Part shown: piece after piece, positions 51,355 through 60,131 of the stretch
How positions within the stretch are numbered: position 1 is the first letter of the stretch
Layout of the letters: each line of letters opens with the position of its first letter
Origin: Dokdonella_A soli
Lineage (GTDB): Bacteria > Pseudomonadota > Gammaproteobacteria > Xanthomonadales > Rhodanobacteraceae
Assembly: GCF_039523175.1 (NCBI RefSeq)
Contig: NZ_BAAAEU010000025.1
Coordinates: 1-64,000 of the forward strand
Direction: 5' to 3'
Length of the DNA stretch: 64,000 bases
Notes under the pieces: model-generated
Databases searched by the model: none
Seen by the model: only the letters and a program-made list of their open reading frames with translations
What the model was told of the DNA's origin: nothing
Position numbers and translations under genes: made by a program

Positions 51355-53055
51355 ATGAATGCAGCAGGGAAATGGCTCCGACGCGGCCTCGCCTGGATGC
51401 TCGGCGCGGGCACGCTCGCAATGGCTCTCACACGGCTCCTGTCGGCCGAGACTGACGACCCGGAGCGCATGTTCTGCCTGGCGATCGCGCTCGCGCTCGC
51501 GCTGATCCTCGTCGTCGCGAGCGGACGCATCGGCTTCGGCCTGCTGGTCGCCGGAGCATTGGCCGGCATCGTCTGGCTCGCCGGTTCGCTCGAACTCACT
51601 TATCTGCACCAGCCCTTGCTGGTATCGGATCTGCGTTATTTCACCGGCGCATCGACGGCCGAAGTGATCGCGCACTACCCGACGCTGTGGCACAAATACG
51701 CCATGGACGCGATTGGCGGCCTGCTGCTGGGGTTTGTGGCCTGGCGCCTCGAATCACCAGGCTGGTGGCGTGGCCGCACGTTGCGCGCACGCGGCGGCGC
51801 CCTGCTGCTCGCGCTGCTGCCGCTGCTGTTGATCACCTGGCCACAAGGGCCGTTCCAGAGCGTCCACGCGGTCACGCCGTGGGAATTCGTGAGCCAGGCG
51901 AACCGCAATCCGACGACCGCATTCCTGCGTTCACTCACGCGCATGCGCGTGCACATGCCTGCCTATGCACCGGACGCCGCCGCCGATTTCGACTGGGGCA
52001 CCGCCTCCACCGCGCAAGCGCCGGCACGACGTCCGGATCTGGTCACGGTGCTCGAGGAAAGCACGCTCGACCCGCGCCAATGGTCGATCTGCAACGTGCC
52101 ACGCTGCACGGTCCCGCTGTTCGACCCGGACGGAAACACCCATGCGCACGGGCTGCTCAAGGTGCACACCTACGGCGGAGCGACCTGGACCAGCGAGTTT
52201 GCATTCCTGACCGGCCTGCCGCACACGCTGTTCGGGCCCGCCGGCGTGTACGCGCCATTCAACCTCGCCCCGCACATGCGCGAAACCCTGCCGCGCCGGC
52301 TCAAGGCGCTCGGCTACCGGACCATCGCGATCTATCCGATGCCGCGCAATTTCATGCGCGCCGGCGACGCCTATGCCGAGTACGGCTTCGACGAGTTTTA
52401 CGACTCACAGGATCTCGGCCTCGTCTGGGAAAGCACCGACTCCGACCTTATGCGGCGTTTCGTGGACGTGCTGCGGCGCGAGCGCGCGAAGGACGACCGT
52501 CCACTGTTCTTCATGGTCCTGACCATGCGCCAGCACGGCCCGCACGATCTGCCACTGGACGACCTGCCAGCACCGTGGAACCAGCCGCCGTTGCCGGGCT
52601 TCGATGCGCGCATCAACCGCAACCTGGGCCACTACCTGTTCCGCCTGCATCAATCCAGCGACGCGATCGCGGAGTTGCGGCGCGATCTGTTCGCCGACGG
52701 GCGCCCCACGGTGCTGGCGCACTTCGGCGACCACCACCCGGCGTTCGACGGCCTCGAGGCAAAGTTGCCGAACACGTTGCCGGCTGAGCTTCAGCCCGAG
52801 GCGTACGCCCTCACCTACTACCGGATCGACAGCAATCTCGATCGCACGCCCTTCACGTCGCACAGCCCGCTCGACCTCGCCTTCCTCGCCGGCCTGATGC
52901 TCGACATTGCCGATCTGCCGAAAAACGCGTATTTCGAGGCGAATGCACGCTTGCGCGAGCATTGTGGCGGGCGTTTCGACGACTGCCCCAACCGGCCGCT
53001 GCTCGATTCGTATCTGGCGCGGACGTTTGGTGAATTGCGGGTATTCGAGAAGTAA
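51355..53055 (+). CDS. LtaS/sulfatase-superfamily membrane transferase (copy 2)
   Basis: This 566-residue paralogue of the gene at 40001 has five TM helices in about the first 165 residues and the same periplasmic active-site blocks: T-V-L-E-E-S-T-L-D, G-G-A-T-W-T-S-E-F-A-F, R-Q-H-G-P-H and F-G-D-H-H-P. The shared segments run in the same order, so the copies arose by duplication. I chose ATG 51355, which has GGAAGG 7 bp upstream; ATG 51340 is in frame and also possible. A PhoB-box-like element upstream suggests phosphate control. Substrate unknown. Confidence 0.82.
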   Translation: MNAAGKWLRRGLAWMLGAGTLAMALTRLLSAETDDPERMFCLAIALALALILVVASGRIGFGLLVAGALAGIVWLAGSLELTYLHQPLLVSDLRYFTGASTAEVIAHYPTLWHKYAMDAIGGLLLGFVAWRLESPGWWRGRTLRARGGALLLALLPLLLITWPQGPFQSVHAVTPWEFVSQANRNPTTAFLRSLTRMRVHMPAYAPDAAADFDWGTASTAQAPARRPDLVTVLEESTLDPRQWSICNVPRCTVPLFDPDGNTHAHGLLKVHTYGGATWTSEFAFLTGLPHTLFGPAGVYAPFNLAPHMRETLPRRLKALGYRTIAIYPMPRNFMRAGDAYAEYGFDEFYDSQDLGLVWESTDSDLMRRFVDVLRRERAKDDRPLFFMVLTMRQHGPHDLPLDDLPAPWNQPPLPGFDARINRNLGHYLFRLHQSSDAIAELRRDLFADGRPTVLAHFGDHHPAFDGLEAKLPNTLPAELQPEAYALTYYRIDSNLDRTPFTSHSPLDLAFLAGLMLDIADLPKNAYFEANARLREHCGGRFDDCPNRPLLDSYLARTFGELRVFEK

Positions 53056-53353
53056 ATGTCTTCCGGCAAGCGCTGGGATGGCGCGAATGCACGTGGCGCG
53101 ACTGCGGTCGACGGGATCGACCGCGAACGGCGCCAGCCGGCCCGAGGGGCGAGTCCCATGGATGGGGCGAGTAACCGCCGGATCAGGGTTCGGTTCGAGT
53201 ACGCTGCACCACCTTCACACCGAACCCTCCCCCTCGCCCGACGGCAGTGGGATCGAGCGTGAAGGCCGGTAGAGGTCCGCCCCATTCCGGCTGTCAATCT
53301 TGCTGCGTGAGGGAGCAGCGACTACGCTGAACCCCCGAGCGTTTCGTCCCGCC
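53056..53353. other. 298-bp spacer before dnaE, no gene seen
   Basis: Between transferase copy 2 and dnaE. No recognisable gene or RNA; must contain or transmit the dnaE promoter. No T-run terminator was found after the transferase. Marks the right edge of the rnhB-dnaE insertion. Confidence 0.5.
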
Positions 53354-56300
53354 ATGTCCCCCGGCTTCGTCCACCTGCACGTCCACAGCGAGTACTCGCT
53401 GACCGATTCGACGATCCGCGTCGGCGATCTGGTCGGCGCCTGCGCGCGCGCAGACATGCCGGCGGTCGCGCTGACCGACCAGAGCAACCTGTTCGCGCTG
53501 GTCAAGTTCTACAAGGCCGCGGAAGCCGCCGGCATCAAGCCGATCGCGGGCAGTGACCTGTGGATCGCCGATCCGGAGGATCGCAGCCGGCCGCAGCGGT
53601 TGACCGTGCTGTGCCAGGACCGCGAGGGCTACCTCAATCTTTCGCGGCTGCTCTCGCGCGCGTACGCCGAGAACCGCCATGGCGACCACGCGCTGGTCGA
53701 TGCCGGCTGGTTCGATGCCGCCAGCGCGGGACTGATGGCGCTGGCCGGCCAGGACAGCGATATCGGCCGGCTCCTGCTCGGCGGCCGCGACGAAGCCGCG
53801 CGCGCGCGCGCCGAATGGTGGCGCACGCGCTTCCCGGATCGGTTGTATCTCGAAGCCGCGCGCGTGCAGCGCGCGAACGACGAAGGTTTCCTCGCCGGCG
53901 CGCTCGATCTCGCCGCACGGCTCGATCTGCCGGTCGTCGCCAGCAACGACGTGCGCTTCCTCGAACGCGCGGATTTCGAGGCGCACGAGGCGCGCGTGTG
54001 CATCCATGCCGGCCGCGTGCTGGCCGACCCGAAACGACCGCGCGACTACTCGCCCGAGCAGTACCTGAAATCGCCACGGGAAATGGCGGACGTGTTCGCC
54101 GACCTGCCGGAACTGCTCGACAACACGATCGAGCTGGCGAAACGCTGCAACCTCGAACTCAGCTTCGGCAAGTACTTCCTGCCCGCGTTCCCGGTGCCGG
54201 CCGAGCATACGCTGGACAGCTACATCCGTTCGCAGTCGCACGAAGGCCTGGTGAAGCGTCTCGCTGCTCACGAACCTGCATCGGGATTCACGCACGACGA
54301 TTACGTGCGCCGGCTCGATACCGAGCTCGACGTGATCGTGCAGATGGGCTTCCCCGGCTACTTCCTGATCGTCGCCGACTTCATCAACTGGGCGAAGCAG
54401 AACGATATCCCGGTCGGCCCGGGCCGCGGTTCCGGTGCCGGCTCGCTGGTCGCCTACGCGCTCGGCATCACCGATCTCGATCCACTGCGCTACGGCCTGC
54501 TGTTCGAGCGGTTCCTGAATCCCGAACGCGTGTCGATGCCCGACTTCGACGTCGACTTCTGCATGGACCGGCGCGACGAAGTCATCGACTACGTCGGTCG
54601 CAAGTACGGCCGCGACCGCGTCAGCCAGATCATCACCTACGGCACGATGGCGGCGAAGGCGGTGCTGCGCGACACCGGCCGCGTGCTCGGCATGCCCTAC
54701 GGCCAGGTCGACCGCATCGCCAAGCTGATACCGAAGATGCCGCTCGATCTCGCGCTCGAGGACGCGCTGGGCCGCTCCGAGAAATCACGCAAGGAGCCGG
54801 ACCGCATCGTCGCCGAGTTCAAGGCGCTGTACGAATCCGATGAGGAGGTCACCGAACTCGTCGACCTCGCGCTGAAGCTCGAGGACCTCACGCGCAATGC
54901 CGGCAAGCATGCCGGCGGCGTGGTGATCGCGCCCGGTCCGCTCAGCGACTACGCGCCGCTGTTCTCCGAATCCGGCGGCGAAGGCGTGGTCACGCAGTTC
55001 GACAAGGACGACGTCGAGGCGGTCGGCCTGGTCAAGTTCGACTTCCTCGGCCTGCGCACGCTGACCATCATCGACTGGGCGGTCAAGGCGATCAATGCGG
55101 GTCGGCTGAAGACCGGCGAGGCGCCGCTCGACATCACCCAGCTGCCACTCGACGATCCGGCCGTCTACACGCTGTTCAAGCGCGCGCAGACGATCGCGAT
55201 CTTCCAGTTCGAATCGCGCGGCATGCAGGGCGCGCTGAAGGACGCCAGGCCCGACCGCTTTGAGGACATCATCGCGCTCGGTGCGCTGTATCGCCCGGGT
55301 CCGATGGACCTGATCCCGAGCTTCTGCGCGCGCAAGCTCGGCCGCGAGGCGATCGAGTATCCCGATCCGCGCGTCGAGCCTGTCCTGAAAGAGACCTACG
55401 GCATCATGGTCTATCAGGAACAGGTCATGCAGATGGCGCAGATCGTCGGCGGCTACACCTTCGGTGGCGCCGACCTGCTGCGCCGCGCGATGGGCAAGAA
55501 GAAAGTCGAGGAGATGGCCAAGCACCGCGCCATCTTCCGCGATGGCGCGGCAAAGAACGGCGTCGGCGAGGCGAAAGCCGACGCCGTGTTCGACTTGATG
55601 GAAAAGTTTGCCGGCTACGGCTTCAACAAGTCGCATGCGGCCGCGTACGCGCTGGTCTCGTACCAGACCGCCTGGCTGAAGACGCACTACCCGGCCGAGT
55701 TCATGGCCGCAGTGCTGTCCAGCGACATGGACAACACCGACAAGGTCGTGAACTTCCTCGGCGAGGCGCGCGCCCTCGGCCTGACCGTGCTGCCGCCGGA
55801 TATCAACGCATCGGCCTACATGTTCGAGGCGAGCGACGCGAAGACGATCGTCTACGGCCTCGGCGCGGTGAAAGGTGTCGGTCGCGGTGCGGTCGAGAAC
55901 ATCGTCGACGCGCGCAAAAGCGGGCGCTACACCGACCTCTCCGATTTCTGCCAGCGCGTCGATCCGCAGAAGCTCAACAAGCGCGTGTTCGAGGCGCTGA
56001 TCCTTTCGGGCTCGATGGATGCACTGGCGAAGAACCGCGCCAGCCTGATGGCGCAGCTGCCCGAATGCGTGCGTGCAGCCGAACAGCAGGCGCGCGATGC
56101 GCTGGCCGGCCAGAACGACATGTTCGGCGCGGCGAGTCCGGCAGCGCCGAAGCTCGTGCTGACCGAAGTCGCGGATTGGCCGGTCGCACAGCGCCTGGCC
56201 GGCGAGCGCGACACGCTCGGCCACTATCTTTCCGGACATCCGACCGACGCCTGGCGCGACCTCATCACCGAAGTCGCGAGCTGCCCGATCGGCGAGATCG

Positions 56301-56845
56301 ACAAGCATTACCGGCCACCCTCGGGTGAACGTCGCTCCCGTTTCGTCGACCTGCCCTCGTTCACGCTGGCCGGTTCGGTGATCGCGGTGCGCAAGCAGGG
56401 CGATTCGCGCGCATTCGTGACCGTCGAGGATTTCTCCGGCAAGTTCGAGGCCGTGCTGTATCGTGAGAGCTGGGTCGAATACGGCCCGCTGCTGACCCGC
56501 GATGCGATCCTCGTATTCGAGGGTGGGCTCAGCGTCGACGACTTCTCCGGCGGCTACCAGCTGCGCGTGCAATCGGTCACGACGATCGAAATCGCCTGCG
56601 AACGCCGCGCCCGGGTGCTGCGCCTATGCCTGAACGGCGTGCACGCGGACTTCATTCCCAAGCTCGAACACGCGCTCGCGGCGCACCGCGGCGGCGGCAC
56701 GCCGGTGCGCCTGACCTATCGCAACGCGACCGGCCAGGCTGAGATCGAGCTCGGCGCCGAATGGCGCGTACGAGCGAGCCCGGCGTTGAAGGACAGCCTG
56801 CAGGCGTTGGACGGCGTGCTGGCGGCAGAACTGGTATTCAGTTGA
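53354..56845 (+). CDS. dnaE: DNA polymerase III alpha subunit
   Basis: This 1163-residue replicative polymerase starts with a PHP domain (F-V-H-L-H-V-H-S-E-Y-S-L-T-D). It has the palm-domain catalytic aspartates in M-P-D-F-D-V-D-F and P-G-R-G-S-G-A-G-S-L. Fingers, the helix-hairpin-helix region (Y-G-L-G-A-V-K-G-V-G) and a C-terminal OB fold and tau-binding domain follow. Length matches E. coli (1160). ATG 53354 (MSPGFVHLHVHSEYS) is the conserved start; the frame extends to 53300. Normally adjacent to rnhB. Confidence 0.97.
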   Translation: MSPGFVHLHVHSEYSLTDSTIRVGDLVGACARADMPAVALTDQSNLFALVKFYKAAEAAGIKPIAGSDLWIADPEDRSRPQRLTVLCQDREGYLNLSRLLSRAYAENRHGDHALVDAGWFDAASAGLMALAGQDSDIGRLLLGGRDEAARARAEWWRTRFPDRLYLEAARVQRANDEGFLAGALDLAARLDLPVVASNDVRFLERADFEAHEARVCIHAGRVLADPKRPRDYSPEQYLKSPREMADVFADLPELLDNTIELAKRCNLELSFGKYFLPAFPVPAEHTLDSYIRSQSHEGLVKRLAAHEPASGFTHDDYVRRLDTELDVIVQMGFPGYFLIVADFINWAKQNDIPVGPGRGSGAGSLVAYALGITDLDPLRYGLLFERFLNPERVSMPDFDVDFCMDRRDEVIDYVGRKYGRDRVSQIITYGTMAAKAVLRDTGRVLGMPYGQVDRIAKLIPKMPLDLALEDALGRSEKSRKEPDRIVAEFKALYESDEEVTELVDLALKLEDLTRNAGKHAGGVVIAPGPLSDYAPLFSESGGEGVVTQFDKDDVEAVGLVKFDFLGLRTLTIIDWAVKAINAGRLKTGEAPLDITQLPLDDPAVYTLFKRAQTIAIFQFESRGMQGALKDARPDRFEDIIALGALYRPGPMDLIPSFCARKLGREAIEYPDPRVEPVLKETYGIMVYQEQVMQMAQIVGGYTFGGADLLRRAMGKKKVEEMAKHRAIFRDGAAKNGVGEAKADAVFDLMEKFAGYGFNKSHAAAYALVSYQTAWLKTHYPAEFMAAVLSSDMDNTDKVVNFLGEARALGLTVLPPDINASAYMFEASDAKTIVYGLGAVKGVGRGAVENIVDARKSGRYTDLSDFCQRVDPQKLNKRVFEALILSGSMDALAKNRASLMAQLPECVRAAEQQARDALAGQNDMFGAASPAAPKLVLTEVADWPVAQRLAGERDTLGHYLSGHPTDAWRDLITEVASCPIGEIDKHYRPPSGERRSRFVDLPSFTLAGSVIAVRKQGDSRAFVTVEDFSGKFEAVLYRESWVEYGPLLTRDAILVFEGGLSVDDFSGGYQLRVQSVTTIEIACERRARVLRLCLNGVHADFIPKLEHALAAHRGGGTPVRLTYRNATGQAEIELGAEWRVRASPALKDSLQALDGVLAAELVFS

Positions 56846-56898
56846 GCGAGTGTGGAAGCAACACGAGTACGTTTCCCGATCACGCCATCAGGACGTCC

Positions 56899-57573
56899 AT
56901 GAAATCCCTGCTGCTCCAATTCGCCGTCACGGTCGCCGCGCTATTCGTCGCACTCATGCTGTATGACGCATACCACGCGTATCGCCAGCACCAGGAAGCT
57001 CCGGCGCTGGCTGCGGATGCGAAGCGGCAAGCGGCGTTGATCGTGGATGAAACGGCCAGGCAGGCGCTCGAGGCGAGTCGCAAGCAAGCAGAGGCAATCG
57101 CGGAGGAAAGCCGCAGGCAGGCGGAGGCGATCGCCGAAGAGAACCGCAAGGCGATCGAAGCCAACCGTGCCCGCAGCGAAGAACTCGCTGCCGCGAATTC
57201 CGCCCGCGCGGTACTCGCGGGCGACCTTGCCCGGGCCGCAGCCGTGCGCGTGGCGCTGACTGAGTGCTACAACTCGATGGGTGCGTGGCCCGCGGACATG
57301 ACCCAGTGCGGCATCGATGCGGCCGGCTACAAAGGGCACCTGCTCGACGAGGTACGCCTCGAATCCGGCGGCCGTTACGTACTGGTGCTCCATGCGGGCT
57401 ACGGTGTGCCGGCCGGCGAGGTCCGCTTCACGCCGAGTGCGACCGGCGCGAGCATCCTGTGGAACTGCGCAACCGAAAGTTACGCGGAGATCGCGCGGAT
57501 CATTCCGACCTGCCGTTACGAAGGCAATGGTGCAGCCCCGGCGGCAGCCGGTGGTAGCGACTCAGGCCCCTGA
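56899..57573 (+). CDS. Membrane-anchored coiled-coil protein with pilin-like C-terminal domain
   Basis: This 224-residue protein has one N-terminal TM helix (about 5-27). A charged Glu/Ala/Arg-rich coiled coil follows (about 38-105), with the near-repeat R-K/R-Q-A-E-A-I-A-E-E. The C-terminal domain (about 115-205) looks like a minor type IV pilin globular domain: E-C-Y-N-S-M-G-A-W-P, A-G-Y-K-G, R-Y-V-L-V-L, V-R-F-T-P-S-A-T-G-A-S-I-L-W-N-C and I-I-P-T-C-R-Y. The N-terminus lacks a pilin prepilin signal. The role is unknown, perhaps anchoring or sensing. It sits between dnaE and accA, normally neighbours. Confidence 0.7.
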   Translation: MKSLLLQFAVTVAALFVALMLYDAYHAYRQHQEAPALAADAKRQAALIVDETARQALEASRKQAEAIAEESRRQAEAIAEENRKAIEANRARSEELAAANSARAVLAGDLARAAAVRVALTECYNSMGAWPADMTQCGIDAAGYKGHLLDEVRLESGGRYVLVLHAGYGVPAGEVRFTPSATGASILWNCATESYAEIARIIPTCRYEGNGAAPAAAGGSDSGP

Positions 57574-57636
57574 CGGCGGCCCGAGCGGCTATACTTCGCC
57601 CCCTTTGCGCCTCCACCCAGGCGCGAACGTCAGCGA

Positions 57637-58596
57637 ATGAACCCGAACTTCCTCGATTTCGAACAGCCCATCGCCGACCTGGACGCGAAGATCCAGGAGT
57701 TGCGCCATGCCAGTCACGGCCAAGCGTTCAACATCGAGGACGAGATCGCGACGCTGCAAGGCAAGCTGAAAATCAAGACCGCGGAGATCTTCCGCAATCT
57801 CACGTCCTGGCAGGTCGCGCAGGTCGCACGGCATCCGGCGCGTCCGTACACGCTCGACTACATCGGCGTGATCTGCGAGGAATTCCATGAGCTGGCCGGC
57901 GATCGCGCCTACGCGGACGACGCCGCGATCGTCGGCGGCCTCGCGCGCATCAACGGTCGCAGCGTGGTCGTGATCGGTCACCAGAAAGGCCGCGACACCA
58001 AATCGAAGATCCGGCGCAATTTCGGCATGCCGCGCCCGGAAGGCTATCGCAAGGCGCTGCGCCTGATGCAGCTCGCCGAACGTTTCAAGCTGCCGATACT
58101 GACCTTCATCGACACGCCCGGCGCGTATCCCGGCGTCGGCGCCGAGGAGCGCGGCCAGAGCGAAGCGATCGCGCGCAACCTGCTCGAGATGGCGAGCCTG
58201 CGAGTGCCGATCGTGTGCACGGTGATCGGTGAAGGCGGCTCCGGCGGCGCGCTCGCGATCGGGGTCGGTGACGTCACCAACATGCTCGAATACAGCACCT
58301 ATTCGGTGATCACACCGGAGGGCTGTGCATCGATCCTGTGGAAGACCGCCGAAAGGGCAAAGGATGCGGCCGAGGCGCTCGGCATGACCGCGTCACGCCT
58401 GCTCGAACTCGGCCTCGTCGACAAGGTGGTGCGCGAGCCGCTCGGCGGCGCACACCGCAACCCACGCGGCATGGCGGTGCGCCTCAAGGCCGTGCTGCTG
58501 AACCAGCTCGACGAACTCGAAGCGCTGGACATGGCCTCGCTGCTCGAGCAGCGCTACCGGCGTCTGCGCAGCTACGGCGCGTTCACCGAAGGTTGA
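57637..58596 (+). CDS. accA: Acetyl-CoA carboxylase carboxyltransferase alpha subunit
   Basis: This 319-residue crotonase-fold subunit of the enzyme that commits acetyl-CoA to fatty acid synthesis starts M-N-P-N-F-L-D-F-E-Q-P-I. It shows I-D-T-P-G-A-Y-P-G-V-G-A-E-E-R-G-Q, G-E-G-G-S-G-G-A-L-A-I-G-V and P-E-G-C-A-S-I-L-W-K. Length equals the E. coli subunit. dnaE-accA is a conserved pair, here separated by the pilin-like gene. A 91-bp spacer leads to the acyltransferase. Confidence 0.97.
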   Translation: MNPNFLDFEQPIADLDAKIQELRHASHGQAFNIEDEIATLQGKLKIKTAEIFRNLTSWQVAQVARHPARPYTLDYIGVICEEFHELAGDRAYADDAAIVGGLARINGRSVVVIGHQKGRDTKSKIRRNFGMPRPEGYRKALRLMQLAERFKLPILTFIDTPGAYPGVGAEERGQSEAIARNLLEMASLRVPIVCTVIGEGGSGGALAIGVGDVTNMLEYSTYSVITPEGCASILWKTAERAKDAAEALGMTASRLLELGLVDKVVREPLGGAHRNPRGMAVRLKAVLLNQLDELEALDMASLLEQRYRRLRSYGAFTEG

Positions 58597-58687
58597 CGTC
58601 GGCGCGTGCCGGGTGAGCGGCGCGCGTCACCGCGGAGCCGGCTGACAGCGTTACCCCTGATTCGCCGCTTCCCAATCGAATGCCATC

Positions 58688-59887
58688 ATGTCCAGCAGCA
58701 GAGCATTGATGCCGACCGAACTGCCGACATTGACCGGCCTGCGCGGCTTCGCTGCGTTCTGGGTGCTGCTGTATCACGTCTGGGTCGAAGCCGGTCCGCG
58801 CCTCATGACGATAGGCAGCGGTCGATACTCGATCGATATGACGCCGGCATTTTCAGGGGGATGGGCCGGCGTGGACATCTTCTTCACCCTTTCCGCCTTT
58901 CTGCTGAGCCTGCCGTTCGTCTCGTGGCAACTGGGCCTGACGCGCCGGCCGTCGTTGCGCACATTCTGGCTACGCCGCGTGCTGCGCATCTTTCCCGCGT
59001 ACTACGCGCAGATTGCAGTACTCCTGATCCTCGCCGGCTGTTTCGGCGCAGGCGCCTGGCCGGGATTCACGCAGCTGCTTGGCAATCTGCTCCTGTGGTT
59101 CAATTTCGGTTCCGTTGGAGTCGCTCCGCTGAATGCAGTGGCATACACGCTGCCGATCGAGTTCTGCTTCTATCTGCTGCTGCCCTTGCTGGCGTGCCTG
59201 TTGCGTCCGCGCTGGTGGGTGCTGCTGCTGGTGGTGGCCGTCCTGGAAACGCAGTTGTACCGACACCTCATGTTCGCCGCCATTGGCGACGTCGACACGC
59301 CCCACAAGGTCGTCGCGCTGGAGCAGTTGCCTGGGCGTATCGATCAATTCGCCTTCGGCATGCTGGCTGCGTACGCCTACGGGCGCGCCGCGATTGCCGG
59401 CCGCCTACCCGACATGCGTACCAACGATGCGCTCCTCGTGCTTGGCGCGGCGGGCGTCGCATTGATGTTGACGCTGATCCATTTCGGCATCGGCACTTAC
59501 TGGGAAGGCAGTTGGCTTCTTTTTATCTGGCATGGTGCAGTCGGCGCCGCAGTCGGACTGATGTTGTTCGCCTGCGCCGCGGGTAGCCGCATCGCGAATG
59601 CACTGTTGAGCAACCGGCCTTTGCATTATCTCGGCGTCATCAGCTTCGGCGTGTACCTTTGGCACTACCCGTTGATCCACTGGCTGAGCGCCACTCACGC
59701 CTTCGACTGGATATCGGGATATCGCCTGCCATGGATCTTGCCGATTGTGCTGCTGCTCAGTTGCCTGATTGCCGATGTGTCCTACCGCTTGATCGAGCGC
59801 CCGCTGCTGCGTCTCGGCCGCCGCCGCAACCAGCATCCGGGAGTAACGACGGAAGGTGTGCCTGTGGCGCTGACAGCCAACCCCTGA
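58688..59887 (+). CDS. Acyltransferase 3 family membrane protein (OafA/YrhL-like)
   Basis: This 399-residue inner-membrane protein has about ten hydrophobic segments. The acyltransferase 3 signature is at the start: L-T-G-L-R-G-F-A-A-F-W-V-L-L-Y-H (R-G and the catalytic His). F-F-T-L-S-A-F-L-L and R-R-V-L-R-I-F-P-A-Y-Y follow, with S-F-G-V-Y-L-W-H-Y-P near the end. Such proteins O-acylate surface polysaccharides, LPS or glucans. Substrate unknown. Not part of the conserved cluster. Confidence 0.9.
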   Translation: MSSSRALMPTELPTLTGLRGFAAFWVLLYHVWVEAGPRLMTIGSGRYSIDMTPAFSGGWAGVDIFFTLSAFLLSLPFVSWQLGLTRRPSLRTFWLRRVLRIFPAYYAQIAVLLILAGCFGAGAWPGFTQLLGNLLLWFNFGSVGVAPLNAVAYTLPIEFCFYLLLPLLACLLRPRWWVLLLVVAVLETQLYRHLMFAAIGDVDTPHKVVALEQLPGRIDQFAFGMLAAYAYGRAAIAGRLPDMRTNDALLVLGAAGVALMLTLIHFGIGTYWEGSWLLFIWHGAVGAAVGLMLFACAAGSRIANALLSNRPLHYLGVISFGVYLWHYPLIHWLSATHAFDWISGYRLPWILPIVLLLSCLIADVSYRLIERPLLRLGRRRNQHPGVTTEGVPVALTANP

Positions 59888-60131
59888 CACCATCCAGCAT
59901 CGCCGCGTGAAATGAACGACGCGGATTGATTCGGTGGCTCGGCGGCACATGCGCAGCCCTCCTGGTAAGGCTGTCGGTGACCAATGCACCGCGCGCGAAC
60001 AGGATCTGCTTCTCGAAGTACGGCTCGAGCTGCGCTTCGAAGCAGAATCAAGGACTCCAGGAATCAATTTTTGATGCGCGAGGCTCGGCGCCCAGCACCC
60101 GCGTTCAACAGCGATCCGTTTGAAATATCCG

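Noticed and set aside
59930..60060. Minus-strand open frame after the acyltransferase (F-E-A-Q-L-E-P-Y-F-E-K-Q)
   Set aside because: Looks protein-like for about 45 residues but has no start, no family match and overlaps a spacer; too short to call a gene remnant.
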